In this document: positions 6,776-8,641 of the stretch, in pieces | How positions within the stretch are numbered: position 1 is the first letter of the stretch | Layout: each line of letters opens with the position of its first letter | Assembly (NCBI GenBank): GCA_015654495.1 | Contig: JAATGW010000619.1 | Location: 1 to 8,641, forward strand | Direction of reading: 5' to 3' | Source of the DNA: Chitinophagales bacterium | GTDB taxonomy: Bacteria; Bacteroidota; Bacteroidia; Chitinophagales; Chitinophagaceae | Length of the DNA stretch: 8,641 nucleotides | Translations under genes and position numbers: made by a program | Notes under the pieces: generated by a model | Told to the model about the DNA's origin: nothing | The model's database searches: none | The model's input: only the letters and a program-made list of their open reading frames with translations

Positions 6776-7585
6776 ATGATCGAACTAAAAAACCTGAAGA
6801 AAAGTTTTGGAGAGAATGTTGTGATCAACGACGTTTCTGCTGTAATGGATACTGGTAAATGCAATCTGATAATTGGTTCCAGCGGCAGCGGAAAAACTGT
6901 TCTGATGAAATGCATAGTGGGATTGTTTACCCCGGACAGCGGCGATGTTGTGTATGATGAGGAGGAATTCAAACATATGTCACCGGATGATAAAAAAATG
7001 ATGCGCCAGAAAATCGGTATGCTGTTTCAGGGTTCAGCTTTATTTGACAGCATGACGGTTGAACAGAATATTTTTTTTCCGCTGGATATGTTCACCAATT
7101 CCACAAAGGCTGAAAAGCAAAAAAGGGTTGATGAAGTATTAGAAAAAGTGAAACTCAAAGACGCACATAAAAAATTTCCTGCAGAGATCAGCGGCGGTAT
7201 GAAAAAAAGGGTCGGTATTGCAAGAGCTATTGTTCTCAATCCCAAGTATCTTTTCTGCGACGAACCCAATTCAGGCCTCGATCCGCAAACATCACTGGTA
7301 ATCGACAAACTCATCAAAGAAATCACTGAAGAATATAATATCACTACGGTCATCAACACGCACGACATGAATAGTGTGATGGAAATCGGCGATAAGATTA
7401 TTTATATGTACAAAGGTGATAAAGAATGGGAAGGAAGCAATAAAGAAATCATCTTCAGTAAAAATGAAAAACTGAACAGTTTTATATTTGCTTCCGAATT
7501 TTTGCAGGATGCCAAGGATATGCGCATGCTGGAAATGAAAGGGAAAATTGACAACGACCGCAATATGGATGAACTGCTGAAATAG
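6776..7585 (+). CDS. mlaF: MlaF-family ABC transporter ATPase
   Basis: A 269-residue cytoplasmic ATPase that drives the MlaE-type permease encoded 33 nt upstream. All ABC motifs are present: Walker A GSSGSGKT (34-41), Q-loop Gln85, signature ISGGM (138-142; the Met form SGGMKKRVGIARA is typical of the MlaF/Mkl branch), Walker B YLFCDEP with Asp162/Glu163, D-loop SGLDP (166-170) and switch His196 in NTHDM. The C-terminus beyond ~235 is Lys/Met/Asp-rich. The ATG at 6776 follows an AGGAAA stretch at 6761-6766, a possible ribosome site. The MCE protein MlaD, which in many operons follows directly, is absent; the next gene, 6 nt on, is a DUF4198 protein. Confidence 0.93.
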   Translation: MIELKNLKKSFGENVVINDVSAVMDTGKCNLIIGSSGSGKTVLMKCIVGLFTPDSGDVVYDEEEFKHMSPDDKKMMRQKIGMLFQGSALFDSMTVEQNIFFPLDMFTNSTKAEKQKRVDEVLEKVKLKDAHKKFPAEISGGMKKRVGIARAIVLNPKYLFCDEPNSGLDPQTSLVIDKLIKEITEEYNITTVINTHDMNSVMEIGDKIIYMYKGDKEWEGSNKEIIFSKNEKLNSFIFASEFLQDAKDMRMLEMKGKIDNDRNMDELLK

Positions 7586-7591
7586 CGTCCA

Positions 7592-8395
7592 ATGAAAAAG
7601 AAAGCCTTGGTCTTTTTTTGTTGTTTCGCTTTGTGTATTGCCATCGCCGGGCATGAATTCTGGATACAGCCCCAGCGTTTCCGATATAAAACCGGCCAGA
7701 TTGTGAGGCTGAAATTTCACGTGGGTGAGAATTTCAACGGAGAAAACTGGAACGGCAATCGTTCAACTATGCAACAGATCCGGCTTCATTTCAATGGCTA
7801 TGATGATGATATCCGGAATCTTTTAAGTGATAGTACCCACGGGGACTCTCTGACCGTTCAGTTTTTTGATGAAGGAACGGTAACGGTCACCTGCCTTACA
7901 GAAAACCGGCGTATAGAACTAGAACCTCAGAAATTTCTCGATTACCTGAAAGAAGATGGACTTTACGAAACCATTGCCTACCGGGAAGAACATGGAGAGA
8001 AAGACAGTTCAGGCCGCGAGTTGTATCAACGCAATGTAAAATCCATTATCCAGATCGGCGCTCAGACTGATTCAGGATACAACTGCGAAACAGGTTTACC
8101 GGTGGATATAATTCCGCTCTCACATCCCTACCAGATAAAAAAGACCCAGCAATGGCGTGCAAAAGTTTTATTTGAAGGCAAACCTTTGGCTAATCAAACA
8201 ATAAAGGTCTGGAACAAAATGAATGGCAGTACAGAAATGAAGAACCTCCTGACCGACGAAAAAGGAATCGTTGAACTGGAAGTAAAACCTGTTGGTCAAT
8301 GGATGCTCAGCACTGTAAAAATGATCCGGCTTGAAAATGATTCCACCGCCAACTGGCAGAGCTATTGGGGCAGCCTGACCTGGGGATACTTTTGA
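7592..8395 (+). CDS. Secreted DUF4198-family protein
   Basis: A 267-residue protein starting 6 nt after the mlaF-like stop, so probably translated from the same message. A signal peptide (KKK, hydrophobic 5-19) ends at AIA-G, placing His21 at or next to the mature N-terminus (HEFW). Typical DUF4198 features follow: the HEFW-x-P opening, VGENFNGE at 44-51, GRELYQRNVK around 141-150, GLPVDIIPLSHPYQI at 168-182, and a C-terminal Ig-like segment with G-K-P-L-A-N-Q-T-I-K-V-W, DEKG and the ending WQSYWGSLTWG. DUF4198 proteins are periplasmic and often associated with nickel/cobalt uptake (NikM-like domains) or metal-related loci; the exposed N-terminal His would suit metal binding, but that is inference. 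The TGA at 8393-8395 overlaps the first heptad of the tandem repeat. Confidence 0.88.
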   Translation: MKKKALVFFCCFALCIAIAGHEFWIQPQRFRYKTGQIVRLKFHVGENFNGENWNGNRSTMQQIRLHFNGYDDDIRNLLSDSTHGDSLTVQFFDEGTVTVTCLTENRRIELEPQKFLDYLKEDGLYETIAYREEHGEKDSSGRELYQRNVKSIIQIGAQTDSGYNCETGLPVDIIPLSHPYQIKKTQQWRAKVLFEGKPLANQTIKVWNKMNGSTEMKNLLTDEKGIVELEVKPVGQWMLSTVKMIRLENDSTANWQSYWGSLTWGYF

Positions 8396-8428
8396 AGTAT
8401 GAAGTACGAGGTAAGAAGTAAGAAGTAC
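8394..8428. repeat. Heptamer array, copy 1 (GARGTAN x5)
   Basis: Five exact 7-nt units: GAAGTAT, GAAGTAC, GAGGTAA, GAAGTAA and GAAGTAC. The first unit starts at G8394, inside the stop codon TGA 8393-8395 of the DUF4198 gene. Confidence 0.88.
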
Positions 8429-8478
8429 TGAAAATTATAAGCTTCTGCTCAAAATAATTTTTCCTGAAATTCATTGCA

Positions 8479-8491
8479 GAGCCGTAGGCTC
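8479..8491. repeat. Hairpin GAGCC-GTA-GGCTC, copy 1
   Basis: A 5-bp GC-rich stem with a 3-nt loop. It is followed 15 nt on by GGCGGATTTCA (8506-8516), which looks like the left arm of a second stem whose right arm (ATCCGCC) is absent here; the sequence goes to AATGAGG instead. Confidence 0.6.
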
Positions 8492-8519
8492 GATGATTTT
8501 ATAACGGCGGATTTCAAAT

Positions 8520-8554
8520 GAGGTGAGAGGTAGGAAGTAAGAGGTAAGAAGTGC
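8520..8554. repeat. Heptamer array, copy 2 (GARGTNN x5)
   Basis: Five 7-nt units: GAGGTGA, GAGGTAG, GAAGTAA, GAGGTAA and GAAGTGC. Same phase and unit number as copy 1, but several A/G exchanges, so the arrays have diverged more than the hairpin segment that follows. Confidence 0.85.
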
Positions 8555-8603
8555 TGAAAATCTAAGCTCTTGCTCAAAATAATTTTTCCTGAATTTCATT
8601 GCA

Positions 8604-8616
8604 GAGCCGTAGGCTC
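8604..8616. repeat. Hairpin GAGCC-GTA-GGCTC, copy 2
   Basis: Identical to the hairpin of copy 1. Its GGCGGATTTCA (8631-8641) is the last thing in the window, so whether the matching ATCCGCC arm follows cannot be seen. Confidence 0.6.
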
Positions 8617-8641
8617 GATGATTTTATAACGGCGGATTTCA

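Larger units (their letters stand above)
8394..8641. repeat. Tandem ~125-bp direct repeat, two copies, second cut by window edge
   Basis: Copy 1 is 8394-8519 and copy 2 is 8520-8641 (incomplete). The last 47 visible bases are identical (8470-8516 equals 8595-8641); the middle differs by one substitution at 8469/8594 and by a small indel plus a few changes at about 8434-8446. Each copy has three parts: a five-heptad purine-rich array, an AT-rich spacer (AAAATAATTTTTCCTG) and a GC-richer hairpin segment. No coding frame of note. It probably continues past the right edge. Confidence 0.9.

Overview
The window looks like chromosomal DNA of a Bacteroidota member, probably from the Chitinophagaceae/Sphingobacteriales side. 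This is inferred from gene content and style. There is a PTA-fused malic enzyme, a conserved ~370-residue protein I associate with that group, a lipocalin-like lipoprotein and a DUF4198 protein. Most genes lack strong Shine-Dalgarno sites, and a TAnnTTTG-type promoter box is visible. No phage, CRISPR, tRNA or rRNA signature was seen.

Layout. 1-886 (+): C-terminal three quarters of an M20D metallo-amidohydrolase, cut by the window edge. 869-901: a perfect 16-bp-arm palindrome made of AACGTT heptads that runs through its stop codon. 915-1319 (-): small secreted protein of unknown function. 1320-1934: gene-poor stretch with a possible hairpin/T-run and a long-range inverted repeat. 1935-2390 (-): lipocalin-like lipoprotein. 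2500-4845 (+): malic enzyme (MaeB type, malic + NAD-binding + phosphotransacetylase-like domains) interrupted by one in-frame TGA at a position where relatives carry Cys. 4861-5963 (+): conserved hypothetical gene whose reading frame is shifted near codon 20. 6005-6742, 6776-7585 and 7592-8395 (+): a compact run encoding an MlaE-type permease, an MlaF-type ATPase and a secreted DUF4198 protein. 8394-8641: a ~125-bp tandem duplication, each copy starting with five GAAGTAA-like heptads and carrying a GAGCC/GGCTC hairpin; it runs off the right edge.

How the genes fit together. MlaE and MlaF homologues form the membrane core and motor of a lipid-moving ABC transporter of the MCE type. The MCE substrate-binding subunit (MlaD) that usually accompanies them is not in the window; a DUF4198 gene occupies the slot 6 nt downstream. 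The malic enzyme links the TCA cycle to pyruvate and NADPH. Its gene and the next one both carry apparently inactivating lesions.

The most noteworthy observations are the TGA at the Cys position of maeB, the frameshift in the following gene, and two unrelated heptamer arrays that both begin at or inside the stop codon of a gene. I found no clear candidate for a wholly new multi-gene system.
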